From Burkholderiales bacterium (lineage in GTDB: Bacteria > Pseudomonadota > Gammaproteobacteria > Burkholderiales > Burkholderiaceae_C), in the NCBI GenBank assembly GCA_016213205.1, contig JACRAZ010000072.1:1-64000 (forward strand): a stretch of 64,000 nucleotides of DNA. The letters are read 5' to 3'. Of the stretch, positions 45,529 to 53,257 are shown piece by piece. Under the pieces are notes generated by a model. That model was given only the letters and a program-made list of their open reading frames with translations. It was not told the origin of the DNA and ran no database searches. Both the position numbers and the translations under genes were made by a program. The first letter of the stretch is position 1. The number at the start of each line of letters is the position of its first letter.

Positions 45529-45765
45529 ATGCTAACGATCAAGATACTGGGCCCAGGTTGCGCCAACTGCCGCAAGCTGGAAGCCGTCGCACGCGAGGCC
45601 GCCGGCACCGCCGGCGTGCAGGCCGAGTTCATCAAGGTCAGCGACATGAAGGACATCCTGGCCTACGAGCTGCTGTCCACCCCCGGCCTGGTGGTGAACG
45701 AGAAGCTGGTTGCCAGCGGCCGCATCCCGACGGTGGCCGAGGTCACCCAGTGGCTGCGGGCCTGA
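45529..45765 (+). CDS. Small CxxC thioredoxin-fold protein
   Basis: 78 residues of thioredoxin fold with the redox motif GPGCANCRKL at 8-17 (C11-x2-C14) and a cis-Pro in LLSTPGLVVNEKL. It belongs to the small redox-active disulfide group usually coded next to ArsP/UPF0718 permeases. It may keep the permease cysteines reduced or bind a thiophilic ligand such as As(III), which is inference. 30 bases after the permease gene and likely cotranscribed. Confidence 0.88.
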   Translation: MLTIKILGPGCANCRKLEAVAREAAGTAGVQAEFIKVSDMKDILAYELLSTPGLVVNEKLVASGRIPTVAEVTQWLRA

Positions 45766-45913
45766 ACGTCCGCGCGCCCGAGCGAATGCCCGAGTGTGCC
45801 GCTCAGGCATCGCCCCTGTGCTTGGCCGCTCATGAGGCAGGTCAACACCGTCGTCGCGGTGCGCGGCACAGTCGGCCCTGTCCGGGAACAGCGTTTTCAC
45901 ACAGGAGCGGTTC

Positions 45914-48478
45914 ATGAGGCTCACAAGAAGAACGTTCATCGTGGCATCGGGCGCGACGGCAGCGTCTGCCAGCGGCTGGATGGCGGGCTGCGCCAGCACC
46001 CCCGCGCCCCTGACCAGCGCCTTCGTGCCCCGCGCCGCGCGGCCCAGCAAGCCCGCGCAGGGCGAGTGGGTGGCCAGCACCTGCCAGGGCTGCACGCAGT
46101 GGTGCGCGATCCAGATCTTCGTGCAGCAGGGCCGCGCGGTGCGCGTGCGTGGCAACCCGCTGAGCAAGACCAACCACGGCTACGTGTGCCCGCGTGGCCA
46201 CATGATCCCGCAGCAGATGTACGACCCCGACCGCGTGAAGGTGCCGATGAAGCGCACCAACCCGGCCAAGGGCCGCGGCATCGACCCGAAGTTCGTGCCG
46301 ATCACCTGGGACGAGGCGATCGACACCGTGGCCGAGAAGATGATCGAGCTGCGCCGCGCCGGCGAGCCGCAGAAGTTCGTCTACATGCGGGGCCGCTACT
46401 CGCCCACCTCGACCGAGCTGATGTACGGTGCGCTGCCGAAGGTGTTCGGCACGCCGAACTACTTCTCGCACAGCGCCATCTGCGCCGAGGCCGAGAAGAT
46501 GGGCCCGGGCCTGACCCAGGGCTTCTTCGGCTACCGCGACTACGACCTCGAGAAGACCAACTGCCTGGTGCTGTGGGGCACCGACCCGCTGGCCTCCAAC
46601 CGCATGGTGCCCAACACCATCCACCGCTTCCACGAGATCGTGGCGCGCGGCACCGTGGTCGCCATCGATCCGCGCCTGTCCAACGTGGCGGCCAAGGCCC
46701 ACGAGTGGTTGCCGGTGAACCCCGGCACCGATGGGGCGCTGGCCGGTGCCATTGCCCACGTGCTGCTGACCGAAGGGCTGTGGAGCCGCGAGTTCGTCGG
46801 CGATTTCAAGGACGGCAAGAACCAGTTTGTGGCCGGCCGGGCGGTGGACGAAACCGCCTTCGCCGAGAAGGAGACCCACGGCCTGGTGAAGTGGTGGAAC
46901 CTGGAGCTGAAGGACCGCACGCCGGCCTGGGCCGAGAAGGAAACGCTGATCCCGGCCGCGCAGATCGTGCGTGTGGCGCGGGCCATGGGCAAGGCCGCGC
47001 CCAAGACCGTGGTCTGGATGGGCCCGGGCGTCGCGATGAACCCGCGCGGCACCTATGCCGCGATGGCGGTGCACGCGCTCAACGGGTTGCTGGGCTCGAT
47101 CGATGTCGAGGGCGGTGTCTGGCAAAGCCCCAGCGGCCCGCCGCTGGCGGCCTTCCCGAAGTCCGACGCCTACGTGGACGAGGTGGCCAAGACCGGTGCC
47201 AAGGGCAAGAAGCTCGACGGCCGTGGCGCCAAGGACATGCCGGCGATGATGAACGCCCGGCCCGGCAGCGGCGTGGTCACCAACAACGTGGCCAACGGCA
47301 TGCTGAAGGACCCCGGCGCGGTGAAGGTGATGATGGCCTCCTGGGCCAACTTCAACTTCTCCTGCACCGGCGCCGACCGCTGGGACAAGGCGATGGCCCA
47401 GGTGCCCTTCTTCGTGCACCTGGTGACCAGCCCGTCCGAGATGACGCAGTTCGCCGACATCGTGCTGCCCTCCACCTTCAACTCGGCCGAGGGCTGGTCC
47501 ATCGTCACCAACATGGGCAACGGCCATGCCTACGCGTCGATCCAGCAGGCCGCCGTCAAGCGCCTGTGGGACGTGAAGCAGGAAGAGACCGAGGTGATGT
47601 GGCTGCTGGCCGAGAAGCTCAAGGCCAAGGGCTTTGCGAACCTGTTCGACTACTTCTCGAAGGAGTTCAAGGACCCCGAAACCGGCAAGGCGCCCACCAG
47701 TGCGATCGAGTTCTCCGAGATCGCCACCAAGATGACCAGCGCCCCGATCTGGAAGGCCAAGGAGCCGCTCAAGGGCGACGCGCCGGTGGCCAGCTGGTCC
47801 GAGTTCCGCCAGCGCGGCATGTTCAGCGGCGCGAAGTACACGCTGAAGAAGGGCTGGGGTGGCAAGTTCGCCACCGCCACCAAGAAGTTCGAGTTCTTCA
47901 GCGAGACGCTGAAGAAGGGCCTCGAAGAACACGCCAAGAAGCACGAGACCACGGTGGACGACATCCTCGGCGTCAGCGGTTACCTGGCGCGGGGCGAGCT
48001 GGCCTTCGTGCCGCACCACGAGGCGCCCAAGCGCCATGGCAGCGTGCAGGACTATCCGTTCGCCTTCATTGACTACAAGTCGCGCCTGAACCGCGAAGGC
48101 CGCTCGGCCAACCTCACCTGGTACCAGGAGTTCAAGAAGGTCGATCCGGGTGACGTCTCCTGGGGCGACGTGCTGAAGATGAACCCGCGCGACGGCGAGA
48201 AGCTCGGCCTCAAGAGCGGCGACACGGTGCGCATCAGCTCGCCGGCCGGCGCCATCGTGACCCGGCTCAAGTTGTGGGAGGGGGTGCGCCCCGGCACCGT
48301 GGCCAAGTGCTATGGCCAGGGCCACTGGGCCTACGGCCGCGTGGCCGCGAAGGATTACGCCAAGGCGCTGCCACTGGGCGGCAACAACAACGAGATCCTC
48401 GTCGACGACTACGACCGCCTGAGTGGCTCCACCGCGCGCAACGGTGGCTTCACCGGCGTGCGCATCCAGAAGGTCTGA
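45914..48478 (+). CDS. arrA: ArrA-like respiratory arsenate reductase, molybdopterin catalytic subunit
   Basis: 854 residues, the length of known ArrA. A twin-arginine signal (TRRTFIVASGATAASAS) shows export folded to the periplasm. The [4Fe-4S] site is C57-x2-C60-x3-C64-x27-C92, the ArrA spacing. RGRY at 159-162, HS at 186-187, the putative Mo-ligand C190 (SAICAEAEKMG), K195 and Y207 line up with the arsenate-site residues reported for Shewanella ArrA (from memory). AGGAG precedes the ATG. Followed by an ArrB-like Fe-S subunit and a TorD chaperone. ArxA arsenite oxidase is the main alternative but carries a GRGWG motif instead. Confidence 0.78.
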   Translation: MRLTRRTFIVASGATAASASGWMAGCASTPAPLTSAFVPRAARPSKPAQGEWVASTCQGCTQWCAIQIFVQQGRAVRVRGNPLSKTNHGYVCPRGHMIPQQMYDPDRVKVPMKRTNPAKGRGIDPKFVPITWDEAIDTVAEKMIELRRAGEPQKFVYMRGRYSPTSTELMYGALPKVFGTPNYFSHSAICAEAEKMGPGLTQGFFGYRDYDLEKTNCLVLWGTDPLASNRMVPNTIHRFHEIVARGTVVAIDPRLSNVAAKAHEWLPVNPGTDGALAGAIAHVLLTEGLWSREFVGDFKDGKNQFVAGRAVDETAFAEKETHGLVKWWNLELKDRTPAWAEKETLIPAAQIVRVARAMGKAAPKTVVWMGPGVAMNPRGTYAAMAVHALNGLLGSIDVEGGVWQSPSGPPLAAFPKSDAYVDEVAKTGAKGKKLDGRGAKDMPAMMNARPGSGVVTNNVANGMLKDPGAVKVMMASWANFNFSCTGADRWDKAMAQVPFFVHLVTSPSEMTQFADIVLPSTFNSAEGWSIVTNMGNGHAYASIQQAAVKRLWDVKQEETEVMWLLAEKLKAKGFANLFDYFSKEFKDPETGKAPTSAIEFSEIATKMTSAPIWKAKEPLKGDAPVASWSEFRQRGMFSGAKYTLKKGWGGKFATATKKFEFFSETLKKGLEEHAKKHETTVDDILGVSGYLARGELAFVPHHEAPKRHGSVQDYPFAFIDYKSRLNREGRSANLTWYQEFKKVDPGDVSWGDVLKMNPRDGEKLGLKSGDTVRISSPAGAIVTRLKLWEGVRPGTVAKCYGQGHWAYGRVAAKDYAKALPLGGNNNEILVDDYDRLSGSTARNGGFTGVRIQKV

Positions 48479-48508
48479 GGTCCACCCCACCCGCCACAGG
48501 AGCAGAAC

Positions 48509-49306
48509 ATGACAAGACTTGGAATGGTCATCGACCTTGCGCGGTGTGTGGGCTGCGGCGCCTGCGCCTTTGCCTGCAAGACCGAGAACAACACCCGCAC
48601 GCGGGGCCACGGCCAGAGCTTCAACTGGGCCGATTTCGTGATGCAAACCGAGGGCACCTTCCCGAACGTCACCCACATGGTGATGCCGGTGCTGTGCAAC
48701 CACTGCAGCGATGCCCCCTGCATCAAGGTGTGCCCCGGCAACCCGACCAAGGCCGGCCCGGGCAAGCCCTACAAGGCGCTGTTCAAGACGCCGGAAGGCA
48801 TCACGCTGCACGACCCCGAGCTGTGCGTGGGCTGCGGCGATTGCCAGAAGAAGTGCCCCTACAGCCACGAGAAGCTCGACGACGCCAGCCTCGATGGCCA
48901 GACCTACAGCGTGATCAGCCTGAACCCGATGGACGAGGACCCGCAGCCCTTCTGGACCGACAAGACCGCGGCCATCCCGGGCTGCACGGCCTCGGGCGCG
49001 GAGACCGCCGCCAAGGCCGGTGTGCGCCTGCCGGCGATGACGCAATGGCAGGGCGGCGAGACGCAGCCGGTGCGCAGCGACGACGTGGTCGAGAAGTGCA
49101 CCTTCTGCTACCACCGTGTCACCAACGGCCTGCAACCGGCCTGCGTGGAGGTGTGCCCCTCGCAGGCGCGCATCTTCGGCGACCAGGAAGACCCGAACAG
49201 CAAGATCTCCCAGGTGCTGAAGAAGGAGAAGTCCTTCCGCCTGAAGGAAGAAGCCGGCACCAAGCCCAACGTCCACTACATTGGCAAGTACGCGGCACGC
49301 ACCTGA
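48509..49306 (+). CDS. arrB: ArrB-like four-cluster ferredoxin subunit
   Basis: 265 residues, no signal peptide, so exported as a complex with the TAT-targeted catalytic subunit. Four Cys clusters: RCVGCGACAFAC (C13, C16, C19, C23), VLCNHCSDAPCIKVCPG, LCVGCGDCQKKCPY and KCTFCYHRVTNGLQPACVEVCP. These carry electrons from the quinol pool to the molybdenum site. It opens with TRLGMVIDLARCVGCG, close to ArrB proteins. No NrfD-type membrane anchor follows, so a quinol-oxidising cytochrome elsewhere would be needed, as CymA in Shewanella. It is closed by a strong terminator. Confidence 0.85.
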   Translation: MTRLGMVIDLARCVGCGACAFACKTENNTRTRGHGQSFNWADFVMQTEGTFPNVTHMVMPVLCNHCSDAPCIKVCPGNPTKAGPGKPYKALFKTPEGITLHDPELCVGCGDCQKKCPYSHEKLDDASLDGQTYSVISLNPMDEDPQPFWTDKTAAIPGCTASGAETAAKAGVRLPAMTQWQGGETQPVRSDDVVEKCTFCYHRVTNGLQPACVEVCPSQARIFGDQEDPNSKISQVLKKEKSFRLKEEAGTKPNVHYIGKYAART

Positions 49307-49329
49307 ACGGCGAGCGGCAGGGCCGTTGA

Positions 49330-49359
49330 AGGGCCGGCTTGCCGGCCCTGGCCTTTTTT
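49330..49359 (+). terminator. Terminator between arrB and the TorD chaperone gene
   Basis: Stem AGGGCCGGC (49330-49338), two-base loop, GCCGGCCCT (49341-49349), then GGCC and six T. The stem is perfect and the T-run is clear. It should end most arrAB transcripts before the chaperone gene, which keeps its own ribosome binding site downstream. Confidence 0.75.
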
Positions 49360-49371
49360 ACCGGAGGGGCG

Positions 49372-50004
49372 ATGCCCGAGTTCGACCCAGCGCGGGCCCA
49401 GGCCCAAGAGGACATGTGCCGCTACCTGGCAGCCTGCTTCTACGAGCCGGAGGCCGCGTTTGCCGAGGAACGCCTGTTCGAATCGCTGCACGCGGCGGCC
49501 CTGCGCCATGATCCCGCCCTGGCCGACCCGGCCTGCCGCCTGGGCGAGGCCTTCGTGGCCGACGACCCGCAGACCCTGCTGGTGGACTACACCCGCCTGT
49601 TCCTCGGGCCGGTGCAGGCCCTGGCCCGGCCCTATGGCTCGTGCTGGCAAACCGGCGAGGCCACGCTGATGCAGGGCGAGACGATGGCAGTGCTGGCCCT
49701 GTACGAGCAGGGCGGCCTCGAACTCGACGAGGGCTTTCACGAGCTGCCGGATCATGTGGCGGTGGAACTCGAGTTCCTGTACCTGCTGCTGTTCCAGCAG
49801 CACCAGGCCGAGCGCGCCGGCGACGCCCAGGCCGCGGCCGCGGTGCGCGCCCTGATGCAGCGCTTCCTGGCCGAACACCTGGGGGCCTGGGTGGGCCCGT
49901 TCACCCAGGCCATGCACAGTGGCGCGCAGACGGCCTTTTACCGCGAACTGGCCGTGCTCACCGAGCGCTTCGTCGCCGGGCTGCGGGACCCGGCCGCTGC
50001 CTGA
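49372..50004 (+). CDS. TorD-family molybdoenzyme chaperone
   Basis: 210 residues from the ATG after CCGGAGG. All-helical TorD/DmsD fold: an EDMCRYLAACFYEPEAAFAEE start, LLVDYTRLFLGPVQALARPYGSCW in the middle with the family Y...LF.GP motif, and VELEFLYLLLFQQHQAERAG. Such chaperones bind the TAT signal of a molybdoenzyme and aid cofactor insertion. Its gene lies directly after arrAB, so ArrA is the likely client. The terminator before it suggests lower expression. Confidence 0.88.
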   Translation: MPEFDPARAQAQEDMCRYLAACFYEPEAAFAEERLFESLHAAALRHDPALADPACRLGEAFVADDPQTLLVDYTRLFLGPVQALARPYGSCWQTGEATLMQGETMAVLALYEQGGLELDEGFHELPDHVAVELEFLYLLLFQQHQAERAGDAQAAAAVRALMQRFLAEHLGAWVGPFTQAMHSGAQTAFYRELAVLTERFVAGLRDPAAA

Positions 50005-50022
50005 GGGGCCGCTCGCCCGGGT

Positions 50023-50889
50023 TCACCCCCGTCCGGCGCGGCTGCGTTCGTACAGCGCGTTCAGTTCGGCCTGCGGGATCTGCTCGCGGGCATAGCCCAC
50101 GCTGCCGTGTTCGCGCAGTTCACGCGCCGCGCGCCGCACCAGGCCCAGCGCCGAGCGTGCGATCGAGCCGCCCACGCTCACCCGCTGCACACCGGCCTCG
50201 ATCAGCGCGTGCGCATTCGAGCTGGATTCGCCCAGCCCCACCACCAGGTTGATCGGGCCGGCGATCTCCTGCACCAGCACGCGGGCGCGCTCGACATCGG
50301 CCACACCGGGCGGGAACACGCAGTCGGCGCCCGCTGCCAGGTAGCGCCGGCCGCGTGTGATGGCCTGCCGCAGCGCATCGGCACCGCCGTGCTGGAACAC
50401 ATCGGTGCGGGCCGTCAGCACGAAGCCGCGGCCCGAGGCGGCGATGGCCGCGCGCGCGGCGGCGATGCGCTCGGCCGCCGTGTCCAGGTCGAACAGGTGG
50501 CCATTGCGGGTGTCCACGTCTTCCAGGTTGCAGCCCGCCGCGCCGGCGGCGATGGCACGGCGCACCGTGTCGGCCACCTGCTCGGGCGTGTCGCCGTAGC
50601 CGCTTTCGAGGTCGGCATTCACCGGCACGGCCACGGCCGCCGCGATGCGGGCGATGGCCGCCAGCATCTCGTCGCGCGGGACGGCCAGCGCGCTGTCGCG
50701 CACGTTGTAGTCCGGCTTGCCCAGCGAGAAGGCAATGCCGGCGCTGGTGCTGCCGAGCGCGGCGAAGCCCTCGCTGGCCAGCAGCACGGCGCTGCCGGCA
50801 TCCCAGGCGTTGGGCATCACGAAGCCGCGCGCGGCGCGGTGCAGCGCCAGGAAGGCGTGGCCGGGGTCGGGCAGGTGGGGGTGGGTCAT
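50023..50889 (-). CDS. Isocitrate lyase/phosphoenolpyruvate mutase family protein
   Basis: 288 residues from the ATG of MTHPHLPDPGHAFLALHRAARGF. TIM-barrel motifs: VMPNAWDAGSAVLLASEGFAALGSTSAGIAF and the metal-binding VNADLESGYGDTPEQVADTV, then NLEDVDTRNGHLFD and VLTARTDVF. The KKCGH loop of true isocitrate lyase is missing, so a carboxyphosphonate mutase- or oxaloacetase-like activity is more likely. Divergent from the LysR gene (111-base gap), which may regulate it. Confidence 0.88.
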   Translation of the reverse strand: MTHPHLPDPGHAFLALHRAARGFVMPNAWDAGSAVLLASEGFAALGSTSAGIAFSLGKPDYNVRDSALAVPRDEMLAAIARIAAAVAVPVNADLESGYGDTPEQVADTVRRAIAAGAAGCNLEDVDTRNGHLFDLDTAAERIAAARAAIAASGRGFVLTARTDVFQHGGADALRQAITRGRRYLAAGADCVFPPGVADVERARVLVQEIAGPINLVVGLGESSSNAHALIEAGVQRVSVGGSIARSALGLVRRAARELREHGSVGYAREQIPQAELNALYERSRAGRG

Positions 50890-51000
50890 GGGGGGCGGCT
50901 CCCGGGGGTCGATGAAGGGGCCATGCTCCGGCACCGTCGATCGCGCGTCAAACTCATAATCTGAATGCAATCGATCAGTTCTGCGCATGGAAGGAACCCC

Positions 51001-51957
51001 ATGGATTCAGAAGCCCTGCGAACCTTTCTGACGGTGCACCGGCAAGGCGGCGTGTCCGCGGCGGCGCAGGCCCTGTCGCGCACGCAGTCGGCCATCAGCC
51101 GGCGGCTCGCGCTGCTGGAGCAGGAGCTGGGCCTGCGCCTGTTCGAGCGCATCGGCCGCGCCCTGGTGCTCAGCGAAGCCGGCGCCGCGCTGCTGCCGCA
51201 CGCCGAGCGCGTGGCCGCAGCGCTGGGGGATGCCAGCACCGCGCTGGCCGGCGTGCGCACCGGCGCGCTGGGCAGCGTGCGCCTGGTGGTGGTGGGCACG
51301 CTGGCCGGCACCGCGCTGACACAGGCGCTGCGGCGGGTGCACGCACGCCTGCCCGGGCTGGATGTGCGGCTGGAAACGGCCACCAGCGCCGAAGTGAGCG
51401 CCAAGGTGCGTGCCGGCGAGGCCAGCATTGGCCTGCGCTACTTCGAAGACCGCTCGCCGGACCTGGACTGCCGCGTGCTGCAGCAGGAACGGCTGGTGGT
51501 GGTGTGCGCGGCCACGCACGCGCTGGCGGGCAAGCGCGTGCCGTCGCTGGCGCGGCTGGCCGGCGAGCGCTGGCTGGCATTCCCGGTGACCGAGCAGCGC
51601 GGCGAAGCCTTTGCCGCCACTGTGCTGGCGCAGTTCCTCACCCGGGGGGTGGACCAGCCCGATTGGGTGGCGATCGACAGCCTCACCGCGCAGAAGCGCC
51701 TGGTCGAGGCCGGCTTCGGCCTTGCGCTGCTGCAGGCCGGCGCGGTGCAGGAGGAACTGGCGCAGCGGCAGCTCGCGCTGATCGAGGTGGACGACCTGGA
51801 CGCCAGCGTGCCGGTGGTGCGGGTGCTGCGCAAGGGCGCCTGGCTCGGGGGCGGCACGCAGGCGGTGCTGCAGGCGCTGGAGGGCGGCCCGGCCGCCGGC
51901 CCGCACCGCGCCGCCGGCCGGCCGCGCCAGGCCGCGCGGCTACCATCGCGCCGATGA
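51001..51957 (+). CDS. LysR family transcriptional regulator
   Basis: 318 residues with an AAGGAA site before the ATG of MDSEALRTFLTVHRQGGVSAAAQALSRTQSAISRRLALLEQELG, the classical LysR helix-turn-helix. Residues 90-300 are the inducer-binding domain. The C-terminal 20 residues are Ala/Arg/Pro-rich and unusual. Divergent from the PEP-mutase-like gene and overlapping the thioesterase gene by four bases. Likely regulates one or both. The divergent region holds ATAATCTGAATGCAAT, AT-rich against background, but no clear T-N11-A dyad was pinned down. Confidence 0.92.
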   Translation: MDSEALRTFLTVHRQGGVSAAAQALSRTQSAISRRLALLEQELGLRLFERIGRALVLSEAGAALLPHAERVAAALGDASTALAGVRTGALGSVRLVVVGTLAGTALTQALRRVHARLPGLDVRLETATSAEVSAKVRAGEASIGLRYFEDRSPDLDCRVLQQERLVVVCAATHALAGKRVPSLARLAGERWLAFPVTEQRGEAFAATVLAQFLTRGVDQPDWVAIDSLTAQKRLVEAGFGLALLQAGAVQEELAQRQLALIEVDDLDASVPVVRVLRKGAWLGGGTQAVLQALEGGPAAGPHRAAGRPRQAARLPSRR

Positions 51958-52862
51958 ACCCCGTCCACGAAGAGCTGCTGCGCGAATTCACCACCCGGGC
52001 GCCGCACATGCGCGACGCCGGACTGCAGATCACCACGATCGACACCGCCAGGGCCTCGATGAGCCTGCCCGACCGGCCGCAGTGGCTGGGTGATCCGGTG
52101 CGTGGCCTGCTGCATGCGGGGCCGTCCATCGTGCTGGCCGATTCGGCCTGCGGGCTGGCGGTGGCCTCGACGATGACCGAGCGGGTGCCGATCGCAACGC
52201 TGGATCTGCGCATGGACTACCTGCGCAGCGCCGCCCCGGGGCAGCCGCTGCACTGCGATGCGCACTGCTTCCGCAAGACACGCAACGTGGCCTTCGTGCG
52301 GGCCGAGGTGTGGCAGGCGCGGGCCGACGAGCCGGTGGCCATGGCGCAGGCCGCGTTCATGATCTCCACCCCCGGCGCGCCGCGCCCGCCGCGCGAGCCG
52401 CCGGCCGGCGGCGCGGCCGCGGGGGCGGGGGGTGGCCGCTGGCAGCCGCCCGCGGCCGACGAGCCGGTGCTCGCGGGCATCGAGATCCCGTATGTCGAGT
52501 ACCTGGGCATCCGTGCCACGCCGGAGGGCGAGGGCGCGGCGCTGTTCCGCCTGCCCTTCCAGGACCGGCTGATCGGCAACCCGATGCTGCCGGCGCTGCA
52601 CGGTGGCGTGGTGGCCGGCTTTGCCGAGACGGCGGCCACGCTGCACCTGATCCGCAGCATGCGCGGCGCCAAGTTCCCGAAGTGCATCGACTTCTCGATC
52701 GACTACCTGCGCTCGGGCCGCCCCGAGGACAGCTTCGCCTCCTGCGAGGTGATGCGGCTGGGCGCCCGCGTGGCGCTGGTGCAGGTGCGTTGCTGGCAGA
52801 GCGATCCGGCCCAGCCGATCACGGTGGCCCGGGGCCACTTCCTGCTGACGGCCGCGGCCTGA
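51954..52862 (+). CDS. Double-hotdog PaaI-type thioesterase
   Basis: 302 residues with two hotdog domains (about 20-145 and 175-300) joined by a Pro/Gly-rich linker (PPREPPAGGAAAGAGGG). Each has a hydrophobic long helix. The second has the fuller PaaI motif LPALHGGVVAGFAETAATLHL, and the first has LLHAGPSIVLADSACGLAVAS. Hydrolyses an acyl-CoA thioester. Domain duplication gives a pseudo-dimer. Coupled to the LysR gene by ATGA. Confidence 0.9.
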   Translation: MNPVHEELLREFTTRAPHMRDAGLQITTIDTARASMSLPDRPQWLGDPVRGLLHAGPSIVLADSACGLAVASTMTERVPIATLDLRMDYLRSAAPGQPLHCDAHCFRKTRNVAFVRAEVWQARADEPVAMAQAAFMISTPGAPRPPREPPAGGAAAGAGGGRWQPPAADEPVLAGIEIPYVEYLGIRATPEGEGAALFRLPFQDRLIGNPMLPALHGGVVAGFAETAATLHLIRSMRGAKFPKCIDFSIDYLRSGRPEDSFASCEVMRLGARVALVQVRCWQSDPAQPITVARGHFLLTAAA

Positions 52863-53218
52863 AGGGCCGGGCGCCGGTCAGGCCGCGGGCGCTGCCCCCG
52901 TGGGCGCGGCCGGCGGGTGGGGGCCGTGTCCAGCCGCAGCACCGGCGACAGGCTGCGCCGCAGCAGCACCAGCGCGGCCAGGCTGAACGCCGGCAAGGCC
53001 CAGGGCGCATCGGCCAGCAGGCCGGCCACCTGCCACAGCGCCTCGGGCTGCACCTCCTGCACGAAGCGGGCGAGCTCGAGCAGTAGCGCCTTCGAGTACC
53101 CGCCCAGCCGTCCGGGCGACACGGCCTGCCCCGGTGCCGGCGCCGGCGCCCCGCGTGCCACCGGCCGCGCCCGTGCGAAGTGCCCACCCGCGCCGGCAGG
53201 TGCGCCGCTACAGTGCAT
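52703..53218 (-). CDS. Possible small membrane-associated protein (doubtful)
   Basis: A frame of 171 codons. Only the middle looks protein-like: GGYSKALLLELARFVQEVQPEALWQVAGLLADAPWALPAFSLAALVLLRR, an amphipathic helix followed by a hydrophobic one. The downstream third is Pro/Arg-rich and lies inside the thioesterase gene on the other strand. A stop in another frame at about 52878 suggests the real gene may be shorter or carry a frameshift. It fills most of the 395-base gap between the thioesterase and exported-protein genes. No family recognised. Confidence 0.25.
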   Translation of the reverse strand: MHCSGAPAGAGGHFARARPVARGAPAPAPGQAVSPGRLGGYSKALLLELARFVQEVQPEALWQVAGLLADAPWALPAFSLAALVLLRRSLSPVLRLDTAPTRRPRPRGQRPRPDRRPALQAAAVSRKWPRATVIGWAGSLCQQRTCTSATRAPSRITSQEAKLSSGRPERR

Positions 53219-53257
53219 GCCGCACCGGCCTGCGGCGGCCGGGCCTGCGGCACACCC

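Noticed and set aside
45914..48478. Thiosulfate/polysulfide reductase (PhsA/PsrA) or ArxA for the molybdoenzyme
   Set aside because: All are relatives, but the C-x2-C-x3-C-x27-C spacing, RGRY and HS/Cys/Lys/Tyr pattern favour ArrA. Kept as alternative in the confidence value.
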